From Rhododendron vialii (Eukaryota; Streptophyta; Magnoliopsida; Ericales; Ericaceae): 64,000 nucleotides of DNA. The DNA lies in contig NC_080564.1 of NCBI RefSeq assembly GCF_030253575.1, forward strand, positions 24,762,001 to 24,826,000, in the 5' to 3' direction. This document shows positions 36,360-48,245 of the stretch, one piece after another; position 1 is the stretch's first letter, and each line of letters starts with the position of its first letter. Both the position numbers and the translations under genes were made by a program. The notes under the pieces were generated by a model, which made no database searches, was not told the DNA's origin, and worked only from the letters and a program-made list of their open reading frames with translations.

Positions 36360-39300
36360 TCATACTGCGACAGCAACGGGCTTTTTGCTGGTTTTAATTC
36401 CTTTTATGGCTGTTACACACAGATTCAACATGCAATGGTTCATATACAGTATGCAATAAAAGTACAATAAAATTTCTCGTTTCAAGGAGCTTATCATCGA
36501 AGCTGTCCATGCCTTTGGCATAATCTTTAGCTCCAAAGACTGCAGAACCAGCAACTAAAGCATTGGCTCCTGCCTCAATAACCTGCCAAAACCATAACAA
36601 TGACTATGTCAAAAACAATTTCCTACTTGCACAAAAGGGGGTTGCTGGATACACATGTTTAACACTGTTTAGCAATGATTATAAGTTTTCAGTTAAATTT
36701 TTTTTTAACCATAGTAGTGCTTCAAATGGATAAAAGACCATTTAGTGAGCCTTGAAAAAGCACCATACAACTTCCAGTGTTCAATGTAGAAGAATAGAAA
36801 ACAGGAAGGTCCAAATTGGTCTTGCAAATGTACTTTTGGGAAAGAATGACATTTGAGAAGTGTGGTGCAGATTCTGCCATACCATGTCTTTAACCCATAA
36901 AATGAGATAATCCTGAGACTAAACGCACCATCCAGACATTATTGGAGCATCTACAGTACAAGGACTGAAATGGACAAAGAGTAACCGCAAGATAGGTATT
37001 CTTGGGCAATAGACGAATCCTCCAAGTTAAGGGTCAGATCTCCACATAACAAAAAGGACCATGTGGTTTCTGAATGACAAACCTTATATGCATTTTTGGG
37101 ACCAACTCCACCATCCACTTCAATCCATGGATTCACTCCCTGCAAAACAAAGACAGAATGTTATAGTTCCATTTCTTTAAATGAACTGCCCATACAAATG
37201 CGAATGCAATACCTTCTCTACACACAATCTTCTTAAGTCTGAGATTTTCTTAACTTGGCTCTCGATAAAGCTCTGGCCGCCAAATCCAGGATTCACCGAC
37301 ATGATCAAGACCAGATCAACCACTGTTAACAAGCAAAAGGAGATCATTCTTACAGTTACTTTCCATGCGAACTAATGAACCTAAATGATAACATGAAGGC
37401 GTTCATGTACTCAAATTTTCTCTGTAAAGGTTTTAACCTGAAAGTGTAGGGTGGCCTGGATACTATCAAACATAGTAGGCACCAAAGGTAAACAATTTTG
37501 CTACATTAGATTAGTAAGGTAGAGTATGACTGCTAATTTATATGAGAATAAAGGAATGCAATATCCACATAATAGAATGTTCCAGTTGAACACCAAGACC
37601 TTGTTTGTTTTGGGTCTCAAAACCCATGTGCACGGTCCCCAATAAATTTTCTCTCTCTCTCTCTCTCTCTTTCCACTCATTACTCCCAAAAACCTCCCTC
37701 AAAACCCAAACCGAACACATATTTTACTCCGCTTCTCTGATGCCTATCAGGTCCAGATCTCTTCATTAAACTAAACCGATTTGTCGTTATGCTTGTTCAT
37801 CTACGCCCTTCGGGACCGGTGGTCCCCATTATCGCCTTTAATCTTATTAAGACAAGGCTATTTTTAGCATCTAGTCTATTAATCAAACCTCGATATGAAC
37901 CCACACCTCTGAAGATGGAACAACAAACTATCAAGGAAAGAACAGTGATGACAGAAGATCAATCCCTGAAGTTGTCAGTGAATAGTTTACTACAAAAAGT
38001 ACCTTGCCAAAGATGCAGATCTTACCATCAAGGATATATTCTATGGCAGTTAGCGGGGTACCAGGATTTAAGACAACTCCAGCTTTGGCTCCCAGACTTT
38101 TTATCTGAATTAGAAGAACATTTAGAGTGGTCAAATTAAATAATTGGTGAAACAAAATAGAGAGCAATCTCCATTTAGGACTAAACGCAAAGTGAATACA
38201 TCAAAGCTGGAATAAATAGGTATACACGAGAAGTGAAATATGTGTCACAAGCATTACATGCACACAGCATTAAAAAAAAAACGGAAGAGGAGTTCAATTA
38301 TATCAAGCTGGAAACAAAACTATAATCGAAGTCAATCTCGAGCGATAAGCATTACAGCTGAATAAAAGGAAGAAAAAATTCCTACCAGAAATGCCACTTC
38401 GCTTCCTCTACTATCCTAGTAAATGCAATGGACAAGAAGGTTTTGACAATTTAGATAACATCCCACTTTAAATTTCTCCAGACAGGGAAGGGCCAGTCAT
38501 CACCTCTAGGACACTGATAAGGTATGACATGACTTTGATGTATATAGGATAAAGAGACAAAATAATCGTATTTCCAATGCAATTACAACTAACCAGGTTG
38601 CAAGATGAAAATCGCCAGTTATTCAAAAAAGAAAAAAGAAAAAGAAAAAACAGGAAGATGCCCAGCAATATTCCACTTACATTTGGGATAATTCTCTAAC
38701 TGAATCCCAAACCAGTAACCACTCAGAACAATCAGTAGCCACTCAGAACATCAGATGGCCAATGCTTCACATCGACTTCCATGCAAACTGATGGGACAAC
38801 AATAGAATAGCTAGAGATGTGTCCCACTAAAGGCAGTTCCACCAAAGCATGCTCTGACCATAGTTGGAGAAGGAATTGGGAGCCAATTCTCCACCCCACC
38901 CCCAACCACCATAGGACAAAAACCACATTGACTAAAAAGCTCGTCATTTGAGGTTACATGATCAACAGTACTATAGGCTGCCACTCAATCTCACTGCTGC
39001 TTTCACAGTGGAACCGTAAATACTTACTCCACTTACAGAGGAACAAGCATCGCATACAAGGATTTCTAGCAAAATTGAAGAAAAGAATGATTCAAACATT
39101 CGCTAGTATCATTACAACACATGTTAAGACAATTGATGGTACCATTTATTAGCTTTAGCAGTAGCTGATTGAACCAGTTATATTGACTCTGTCTCATAGT
39201 GATCATATATCAAAGATGAAGAGTTTCCCCACTGCCATTCCAAGGCTTGCAAAACCCAACTTACTTTTCACATCCATTATGCTAAAGGTGACATTGTACA

Positions 39301-41804
39301 TGTTTCCAGGTGTTCCTCCGTCCTCACCAACAACCTTAAGCCAGTGCATGCTGTGGGTAAAACATGTAAACCAGGAGCAGAAATGCTTGAGCTGGCTGTG
39401 CATTGTTTTGATTTTTCAAGGCAAATTGATGATCTAAAATTTAACCTATTCTGAGGGGTAAATAAATTCACAGAAAAGGAATTCTCTTGCTTCCATGAGA
39501 AAACAATGCTTCTGTATTTGTTGAAATTAATTTAGAATTGCTAACTATGTTAGATACATCGTTTGTAGAGATTCATGTGTATGGTACATGAAGAGTCTAT
39601 GTGTGTTCGATGTATGTTCAAGGTACGTGTATTTTGTATCTTGATGTGTGTGTGGAGTTTAAGGGTCAAGAGTCAATTGTTAGTTCAAGAGTTAATTAGT
39701 ATGATTCATGTACTTAGTTTTCTATGGGTCATTCATGAATCTATTTATTGTCTAGGTTTGCGTACATGACTAGATACGTGATAGGTGAGTCCTATAAATT
39801 CTAGATGTGTTTGAGTCAATTTGTAATATCTCAGTTAACTTCAGAAAATACATAAAGAGTATATTGTTGAGTGTTTAGGCACGTTTGCTCTTTGGGAGCT
39901 CTGTACAACCCGAGGGTTGTACATCTCCGTTTATGTTCTTTGTTATCTCCTACACACACTTATATTCCAATGTATTCCGCTGTGCTTCCCAAACATAGCA
40001 AATCATCATATGCTCTCTCGTTTCTTGTTTTTCTACTTGGTATCAGAGCTCCTATGTTTTCTACTTGGTATCAGAGCTCTTTAGTTTTTTACTTTTTATA
40101 TAGTTATATACCGAAACAGAAAAGTGACTAGTTCCACTTTAATTAGACAAAAGCGCCCCATCTTCAATTATTACTTTTATTCCAATTTACATATTTCCCA
40201 AGCATTACGACAATGATTTGATTATAAGCACTGAATATCTATTCTTACAAGAATAACTATCGATTTTTTCATGAGAGTTCTAACTTCTAGAAAGGAGTGT
40301 TTTAAAGTCCTACAGAATACATGCGAAAGGACTTTAAATTGTGATGTAAGAAATAAGGATAAGTTCAACAACGCCAAAGAGTATAAACTTGAAAGTTACG
40401 ATTGAATATTATATAACCTACATCTCAAAGAAGCCTGATGGTAATATAGTAAACCATGAAGATGTGAGACCCTCATTTGCCTAATCATGACAACCCACCA
40501 AGTCTTCTGCAATCTAACCCTCTCTTGGCATGTACTGTATGATCTAGTATCCTATAATGATCTCCGACCTTCTGGTATATGCTTTGCATGAACAGAAGAG
40601 GAACCTCTCTCAGATTTTCAAAGCACAGATGCATAATTCCTCACACTCGTTTCCTTTCAGAACCTCATTAAACATTAATCACATTAATATTTAGTACAAG
40701 AAGATTACAGAATCATGAGTTCAGAAAAATCTTACTTCATTAACTGTACGATGCAAATGAATGGTGGAAGATTGCTCGCAATGGACACTGACTATGTCAG
40801 CTCCTGCCTTCACAAAATCAGGAACTCGCTGGTCAGGTTCAACAATCATCTGCATTATTACTCATTCGCTTTAGAAACTCTAGTCAGAACAAATGTAGGC
40901 CAAAAAACAAATTAACTAGGAGATGAAACTGAAGAATAACATGACATTGAACAATACCAAATGTACATCCAATGGAAGGTCTGTTACAGGGCGTAATGCA
41001 TCAACCACAAGAGGTCCAATAGTTATATTTGGTACAAAACGACCATCCATAACATCAACATGAATCCAGTCACAACCGGCCAACTCCACTGCTTTTACCT
41101 AGATAAATGGAAGTTAAGCTACATCTCAAAGAATTACTGCCAGATGAAAAACAGATATTGAAATTAAAAGATGGTCTTAAGCATCACTGACCAAAGCAAA
41201 CGACCAGAGTATTTGGAAAAATGGTGTCACAATGGGAAAGTAACTTTCGAGGATTGTAGGATACTAGAACTTTAGCAATTTCTAAATGCCAGCAGTAAAA
41301 GTAACACACACACACACAACAACAACAGAAAAAGCTTACGGAATACAATACCACAAAACCAGCAAGTTATGTTAAAAATGAAAATGATGCTCCTGGCCCT
41401 ATACCCTGAGTTAGCACTTATAGCAGCATAGATCAGATATGTGAAATAGAACCTGCTCTCCCAACTTTGCAAAATTAGCAGAGAGGATAGATGGAGAAAC
41501 AATTATGTCGCTTTTTGAGAACTTATCCACCCGAGAGCTTGCCGTGACTATAGTTCTGAACTTTTTCCTGGATTTAAAAAAGAAAGTGAAGCAAACCATG
41601 TCAGAAATGTAGTGCAAGATCAGGCACAAATAACCGGAACCATGAGGTAAAGAAATTAGAGACACTTCAATGTCTGTGAGGTTACATGCCAAGGTAAAAA
41701 AATAGTCCTACTGTCTTACAAACATAAAAGTCTAAGCAAGGGTCCGATAGAACAATGAGCTTATCCATGCCAATGTATGAGAGCAAAAATAAACCCACCC
41801 ACCT

Positions 41805-41847
<43 letters not shown>

Positions 41848-43488
41848 TTCACTCCACTGTGATCCTGGAAACTCCTCCTGGACATGGACTACTATCACAA
41901 GGAGCAAGAAAAAACCCACGACAATGAGGTGGACCTACACAAATGGGAGAACTATTCAAATGTAAACGGTTTCTGTAAGTGAAGAACTTCCTTCAAGTGA
42001 TATACTCTAGAATGTGTCATTCAAAGCCACTGTAATACCTAAAAACACCCCAGTTTCCTCAGGGAGAAAGAAAGAATACGGCAAGTCAAGAAAAGAAGAA
42101 AGTTCATAAAGTAACCAGTTATGTACGTGATGGTAGTTATTGTTATTCCGGCCAGCAGGCAAAGATCATGCACTAAGCCAGTGAAGTGGGCCAACTGCTC
42201 TTTAGTCTCATCCAACCACTTTTTCTCGCTCGTGGAGTTTGTCTCTACATTGAAAATATGAGTTTCCCCCAGAAGCCAGTATCAAGTATGTTGTGGGACA
42301 CAATATGAGTATGAACTTTTATTGCATGCACCCCACGAATTATGGGATTGCTTCTTATCAGTTTTATGTAACACTGCAATATATGGGTAAAGCCAAGTCA
42401 TCACACTCTTTGCAACCGGTTACAGGCACGACTGACTAAGTTAAATAGGTACTTTGGTGACTATGGATCGATGCATGTAATTTTCTGGGCTTTAGGGAAC
42501 CACTATAAATTACTCAACAACATATTGAAGCTGGGAACAATGTTCAGTGGATAATATAGAATTGTTGTTCCACATATCTTTCTCACCAAAATAGTGCATA
42601 TATCATGATCGATTTGAAACGACTACTTTCTACTACCAGTGATTTGCATACTTCACATCAAGCATTGTAGCTTAACGAGGCTCCCCTTGAAATACATGTC
42701 TTCCACCTCTAGTTAATCTTCCTATCTAGTTTCACAGCCACCTATGATGAAACATCTTATATCTCTTGTTTTAATGGTTCACTCTACCATCATCTTTGTT
42801 TACCTCCTTGGGGTAATAATTGAGCGTCGTTCAATATTTCGATCTATGGTTAATATAACATAAAATTACCCAGCGAAAGAACACCTCATATACATTTGTT
42901 GTAATCGAACACAATCACTTTATTCAAAATCCACGTCTATTCCAACGGAGCCCAATTTATATCTTCTTTTCGGTATATTTGGTTCTCCTCAAAATAAGAA
43001 TTTGGAGATGACATGGAGTAGAATTATCAGGCCTGTGGCAATTTCTGTCTACCTCTCGCAGTAAATCGTGAGCCAGCCATTATATGAATTCAAATTCAGG
43101 ATATTAACTAATAGTATTTGATGAGCAAAACTCAAAAGAGAAAAGGGACAAGAGGGGGAAAACCCATTAATCCATTTATACACAAAAACGTCGGACTTAT
43201 TAATTCTTTCAAGAACATAGCTTTCTATTTCAAATTTCATCAATTTAAGAACAATCCCATTAAAGCAGAGTAACTTCACAGGATTATTACCTAATCAGGA
43301 GAGCAATTCAAGCAGTTCAAGGGGAAGTCAAAGTAAATAGCAGACCTTTGAAAGACCAAAAAATCGCACCTTGTAAAGGTGAAAGAATTGGAATGAGAAA
43401 GGGATTGCTTTTGAAGCCGAAATCCCCCACCGAACCCCCTGACCTGCGACTGGACAAGAGTTGACGAACCCAAAGAAGCTGTTGCCAT
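36360..43488 (-). CDS. RPE: Ribulose-phosphate 3-epimerase, chloroplastic
   Basis: Interconverts ribulose 5-phosphate and xylulose 5-phosphate in the Calvin cycle and oxidative pentose phosphate pathway. Nine exons with agreeing phases: 43370-43488, 41453-41567, 40958-41098, 40736-40849, 38026-38104, 37213-37322, 37083-37139, 36513-36582, 36360-36409; total 284 residues (Arabidopsis about 281). A Ser-rich transit peptide ([13 protein letters not shown]) leads into a TIM barrel: [16 protein letters not shown], the metal-site [32 protein letters not shown], the phosphate loop [12 protein letters not shown], the catalytic Asp in [13 protein letters not shown], and VAGSAVFGA. The last intron (36410-36512) needs a GC donor: AAAG|GC...CAG|CCATAAAAGG, restoring [17 protein letters not shown]. 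Reading through it would replace this end with an unrelated tail. The 2.6 kb intron between exons 4 and 5 contains a copia-type LTR remnant. Confidence 0.95.
39519..40077 (+). mobile_element. Copia-type LTR remnant with a doubled primer-binding site, in an RPE intron
   Basis: Begins TGTTGAAATTAATTT, contains a TATA-like CCTATAAATTC near 39791 and repeated GTGTAT/ATGTGT words, and runs into TGGTATCAGAGC at 40038-40049, the initiator-Met tRNA primer site that follows plant LTRs. The word recurs at 40066-40077 because a 28-bp piece (CTACTTGGTATCAGAGCTCC and following) is duplicated. No gag or pol sequence follows, so only one LTR and its edge remain. The right LTR boundary is approximate. Confidence 0.6.
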
Positions 43489-44209
43489 TCTCCCTCTCTT
43501 TTAGGATTATGGGTGAAGCCTTAACGGTAAGATAGAGAGAGCGTTCGGTGGATTTTCTTCTTTTTTTTTTTTTTTGATCAGTCGGTGGATTTTCTTCGAC
43601 GCTCTACCGCTAACCAATCTTTCAGCTCCCAGGAAAATGACGCGAAAAATCCTGGAGAAATATCCAATATAAAACTTCAGGGTTGACACGTGTCAGATGG
43701 TGGGAAGGTTTCCTTATCTCAAATGGTTGGCCTCTCTACATAGTTTCCTTCCGGCCGCTATTCGCATTCCACTATTTACTCTGCACAACCTAATTCCTTC
43801 ATACAACCCGTCAACCACACATCCTTACATGTGCGTAGGTGCCGCATATTTAATTATGAAATAAGATCTCCACATATGTAAGAGATGCGTGGTTGGTTGA
43901 CGTGTTCCTAGACTTATTGCTTTTACAAACACAACTTACTTCACAAAACCCAATAAATTTTCCAAAACTTTTCAACATACCCCTCTTCTTAAATCCTCTC
44001 CACCACCAACACGACCTCCATAACTACCACCACCACGACATCCTCCTCCACCACGACGTTCTCCACCACAACCACCAGTAGTACTGTAGTTGTGCTAATT
44101 CAGATCGATAAAACTGTTGGCCCAGATGTACTGTAGTTGTGGAGGGTTTGATCTTCCTCTGCCATGACCTCCACCACGATTTGTTTGGAAGACTTTATGT
44201 TGTGCTGGT

Positions 44210-44490
44210 CCACAACTGAATCGGATATTCAGTTTCGAAAACTGCTACCCAAATCGACACTTAACTTTCGAAATAATCAAAAGAATTCGGAAGTTGAGTT
44301 TCGAATCTTGTTTGAAACTTAAGTCCTAAAAACCGCTACTAAAATCGGAAGTTCAAATCTAATTTTAGATACGTTTATCGGATGTTGGTTTTCAAAAATT
44401 ATGAAAGTTGAGTTTTTGAACATTGTTCGGAATTTAAATTTCGAATATGATTGTATTCGGTAATTAACTTCCGAATTACTTAGTATTGCT
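44210..44490. repeat. Degenerate short repeat (CGGAAGTTGAGTTTCGAA-like)
   Basis: Words such as CGGAAGTTGAGTTTCGAA, GAAAGTTGAGTTTTTGAA and CGGAATTTAAATTTCGAA recur, with reverse forms such as TTAACTTCCGAATT and TTAACTTTCGAAAT. Copies are diverged. No coding potential seen; origin unknown. Confidence 0.5.
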
Positions 44491-45811
44491 CGAGAGTTAT
44501 CTACCAAAAGTTGTGATTTGTTTGTTTGTATTGCTCGAGAAGGAATATGGAGATGACGGTGGAGGAAGATTAGACCCTTTATCACTATCGTTGTTCTGAG
44601 CCCCGCTACTGCATCAATCTATGCCTTGCCTTGCCACCATTCATATCTACCCTTTGTCGATCAGAGCACTGCAAACTGATATGCAAATAGGAAGATGTTG
44701 ATCAGAGCACCGCCGTTGATCTAGGAAGATGTTGCTCAAGAGTTACCTACAAAAATGCTGACGACAGTGGTGGGGGTCACAACGATGGCGGTGATGAGGA
44801 GGAAGATGGAGATGACGGTTGAGAAAGAAGGGTAAGGGATAAATTAGTCTTCACACATTAGGTTATTTTTTTGTCTCAATCATGTTATTAAATTTTAAAA
44901 GCATTGCAGAGAGAAAATAATAGGTTGCTAATAGCGGCCCCCTTTCCTTTTTTCTTTTTTTATTATTTTTCTTGGGGTGTGTGTGTGGGGTGGGGAGGTT
45001 GGTTTTTTACAAACAAAGTTACTAGTAGTTTTTTCCTGTAACAAAAAAAGCTTCACTTTCCTACGTGGGGATTGAGTTTGTTGAATGCCAACGCAATAGA
45101 GAGGATTTATGCAACCAATTGTTTCGAGTCAAGGATCCGTTAATTTGATAAGAAATTCAAGTGAAAGACTAGTGGAAAGAAAGTGTTTTATTCACAGGGA
45201 TTTTGTCTCGATTTAAATGATCTTTCACTAGTTCGGTAAAATTGATCTCTCAAAAATTCATCGAAGACATATGAAGACCTGAATACCCTGGGTTATAAAG
45301 GGAAAAAAAAGGTATACAACCACCAAGCTACTATTCCAATCACAATCCTCTCCCAAGTATATAGGCTTAACACCTATCTAGGACCCATATATATGTAAAA
45401 TAGTTGTGATTGAACTTCGCGATTTATGCTTGCTTTCATAGCATTCCAAATAAAGAAATACTCATGGAAGAAAAAGTTTTTTAGAAAATTAGAGACCGGT
45501 CATAGTTTTTAGGTTCGGTTCTATTCCAACCCTAAATTATTTTCCCGAACCTGTACAGGCTCAGCTACGTTCCGGGTGACTTTTTTACCCCCATATGTAC
45601 CAAATCGACATCTCCCTCTCTCTATTTCTCTCTCTTCTCCCGACATGTCCTCTCTCTCCCTCACCGAGCTCCCCCAGATCACCGTCGTCGACAGCCAGAG
45701 CAGCAGCAAGTCCAGGCGTCAACGACGGCAACGGCGACGTGCTGTTCACTCTTTTCTTCACGCTTCTTCAACTTTTTCTGCCGATTAGCATTTCTCCCAA
45801 GAAGAGAGTAT

Positions 45812-46050
45812 TTCGAGATCGATTTTCAGGATTTCGTTGACGATCGCAACAGCGACAATCGCGAACTCGCACCACTCAAACCTAGCCGAGTCATACCACC
45901 ATCATCATCGACGGCGACGACGGCGACATGGAGTCCGATTCCAATAACCTGAAGGAGGCCTTCTCCTAGAATTCGAGATCGATTTTCAGGATTTCGTCAA
46001 CGATCGCAACGGCGACAATCACGAAGTCGCACCGCTCAAAGCCAGCCACA
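45812..46050. repeat. Duplicated segment, 160-bp spacing
   Basis: TTCGAGATCGATTTTCAGGA and the following 60-70 bases occur at 45812-45890 and again at 45972-46050 with few changes (GACGATCGCAACAGCGACAA against AACGATCGCAACGGCGACAA). One frame reads EIDFQDFVDDRNSDN, vaguely like the acidic motif of some ERF factors, but this is too weak to name. Confidence 0.65.
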
Positions 46051-46098
46051 TCGCACAACCATCATACACAATTCGCTCTGTCAGTGATTGCGTAAGAT

Positions 46099-46292
46099 TA
46101 TCTGGCCAAGAAGCTGTCGGTTTATGTGTCGGACGACGGTGGGTCGGCTTTAACTGTGTTTGCTTTCATGGAGGCTGCTAAGTTTGGGAGCCACTGGTTG
46201 CCTTTTTGTAGGATGAACAGTATAGTGGAGAGATGTCCCAAGGCTTATTTCAGATCGAGAATTACCCTCGGTCCAATGAAACAAAGCAAATA
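46099..46292 (+). pseudogene. Cellulose-synthase-like (CslG/CslE-type) gene fragment
   Basis: A short piece of a cellulose-synthase-like glycosyltransferase is clear: KKLSVYVSDDGGSALTVFAF, EAAKFGSHWLPFCR, then VERCPKAYF. The DDGG is the family's UDP-sugar-binding motif. After AYF the frame slips; another frame continues YPRSNETKQIK, also family-like, up to AAG|GTACTC at 46295, which may be an old donor. No start and no catalytic core follow, and unrelated sequence lies upstream. It is a decayed or transposon-carried fragment, not a working gene. Confidence 0.75.
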
Positions 46293-46429
46293 AAGGTACT
46301 CTGTTACTAATTCTTATAGAAAGTTTCAAAAATCACTGACTAATATTCTCCTTTTAGTTGACATGGAAAATGTGAATTGTATATGTAAATTGTGTATATT
46401 TTTTTAATAAGAATTGTGTATTTTTTTGA

Positions 46430-48245
46430 GACACTGAGAATTGTGTATTATTCATAAGTATTGTTTATGAGAACTGTGTATTTTTCTGTGAGAACTGTCT
46501 ATGAGAACTGTATATTTTCTATGAGAACTATGTATTGTCCATGAGAACTGTTAATGAGAATTGTGTATTTTCTATAAGAACTATGTATTTTAAGGGGACC
46601 GATTATTGATCATTGTTAACGGAAGCAGGTTTTTTCACAAGCGGCAGTCGATTCACGGCAACGGGTGGTGAGGTTGTGTGAATTAAGGGGGATCGATCAT
46701 TGATTCCTCTATTACGTTATTGATTCCACCGTCGACGCCATCTGCGGTGGCAGAGTGCCATTGCAATGGGCGCGGATGTCTGGGTCATTTCGGCGACGGC
46801 GCTATGTCATTTGTTATCGGGGCCAAGTAGTGGCACTCCAACTGATTGATGAGCTGAGTGATGTCGGAGTGAAGTTTTTGCCCACCGCCAATTCCCTTTA
46901 CCATTTCTCTATCTCTAGAATTTTGCAAAAAAATAAAAAGTTAACAAGAAGAAGAAGAAGACGATGACGGCATAGGGAAAGAGAGAGTAATGATGTTTGG
47001 GTCCAAAGTTACCAATTGATCTCAATAGTTTACTTAAAAGGTTCGGCTTAGATATTTTAACCTTTCTTGTTACTTAATTTGATGTTTGTGTTAGTTAAAT
47101 AGTGGATTTTCTGGATTATAAAAATAAAGTAGTGGATTTTGTCAGCGAATTTAGGTGAACTATGCATTTTTAGTCTGTGTTGGCCATGTGAATTGTGTGG
47201 TGGCATATGTGAACGGTGTGTATTGGAGTTATGTGAACTGACTATATTTTTGTGTATTTTTTTTCTATAAGAACTGTATATTTTCTATTTTTTCTACTAG
47301 AACTATATATTTTCTACCAGAACTGTATTTTTTTCTATGAGAATTGTGTATTTTCTATGAGAATTGTCTATGAGAACTATTTTACATAATCAGTTCACAT
47401 AGTCCAGTTCTCATAGTCAATTTTCATATAATTGACTATGAAAACTGACAGTTCTCATAGAACTGACTATGAGAATTGGCAGTTCACATAGCCAGTTCTC
47501 ATAACTCAGTTCACATAGCCAGTTCTCTATGAGAATTGAGCAGTTTTCATAGAATTAACTGAGACTTGGCAGTTAAAAATTCAATTCTAAATCAATTTAT
47601 TTCCTATGTGAACTATTACTTTTTTTCTTTGATTATTTTTTTAAGACATGGTGGTGAAAACATTTATAACTATGTTTGGTTTTGATTACTTTTTATTTTT
47701 GTTCATGTGTGTATTTTCTATGAGAACTGCATATTTTTTATGAGAACTATCTATTAGAACCGTATATTTTCTATGAGAATTATATATTTTTTATGAGAAC
47801 TGTGCATTTTAGTATATGGTAAAATTGTGAACTGTGTATTTTTCAGTTCACATAGCAAATTCTCATAACTAGTTCACAAAGCTAGTTCTCTATGAAAATA
47901 GTCACTTCTCATAGCCAATTCTCATAGAACTGACTATGAGAATTGACAGTTTACATAATCAGTTCACATAGCCAGTTCTCTATGAGAATTGAGCAGTTCT
48001 CATAGAACTTACTATGAGACTTGGCAGTTCACATAGTCAAGGGAATTTTTGTCCGAAATAATATGATTCAGGAATTGATTCTAAAAATATAGCTCTCATA
48101 ACCTTAGTTCTCATAGCCATAGGTCAAGGGTATTTTGGTCTAAAATAATATGTTAACTTGCGCTATATGAATTGGCGGAGACATTTTTGTCCGAAATATT
48201 ATGTTAACTGGCTATGAGAATTGACAATTCTCATAATCAGTTCAG
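46430..48245. repeat. Array of about 50 copies of TATGAGAACTG and its reverse complement
   Basis: The 11-mer TATGAGAACTG, with variants ATGTGAACTG and ATGAGAATTG, occurs about fifty times by eye. Copies at 46430-46590 and 47170-47390 are mostly direct, often followed by TGTATTTTCTA. Those at 47395-47580 and 47840-48245 are mixed with CAGTTCTCATA or CAGTTCACATAG, making many short hairpins. The blocks are separated by unique AT-rich sequence. The layout recalls subterminal transposase-binding repeats of CACTA or hAT elements, but I found no terminal repeats or target duplication. Confidence 0.75.

Noticed and set aside
39203-39403. 66-codon minus-strand frame in an RPE intron ([20 protein letters not shown])
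   Set aside because: It looks somewhat protein-like but I could not tie it to a family, and it has no fitting splice sites with RPE.
40038-40077. Possible tRNA gene signal from TGGTATCAGAGC
   Set aside because: This is a primer-binding site complementary to tRNA; no cloverleaf surrounds it.
46755-46967. 70-codon plus-strand frame after the Csl fragment
   Set aside because: No motif recognised; ends in a simple Arg-rich repeat.
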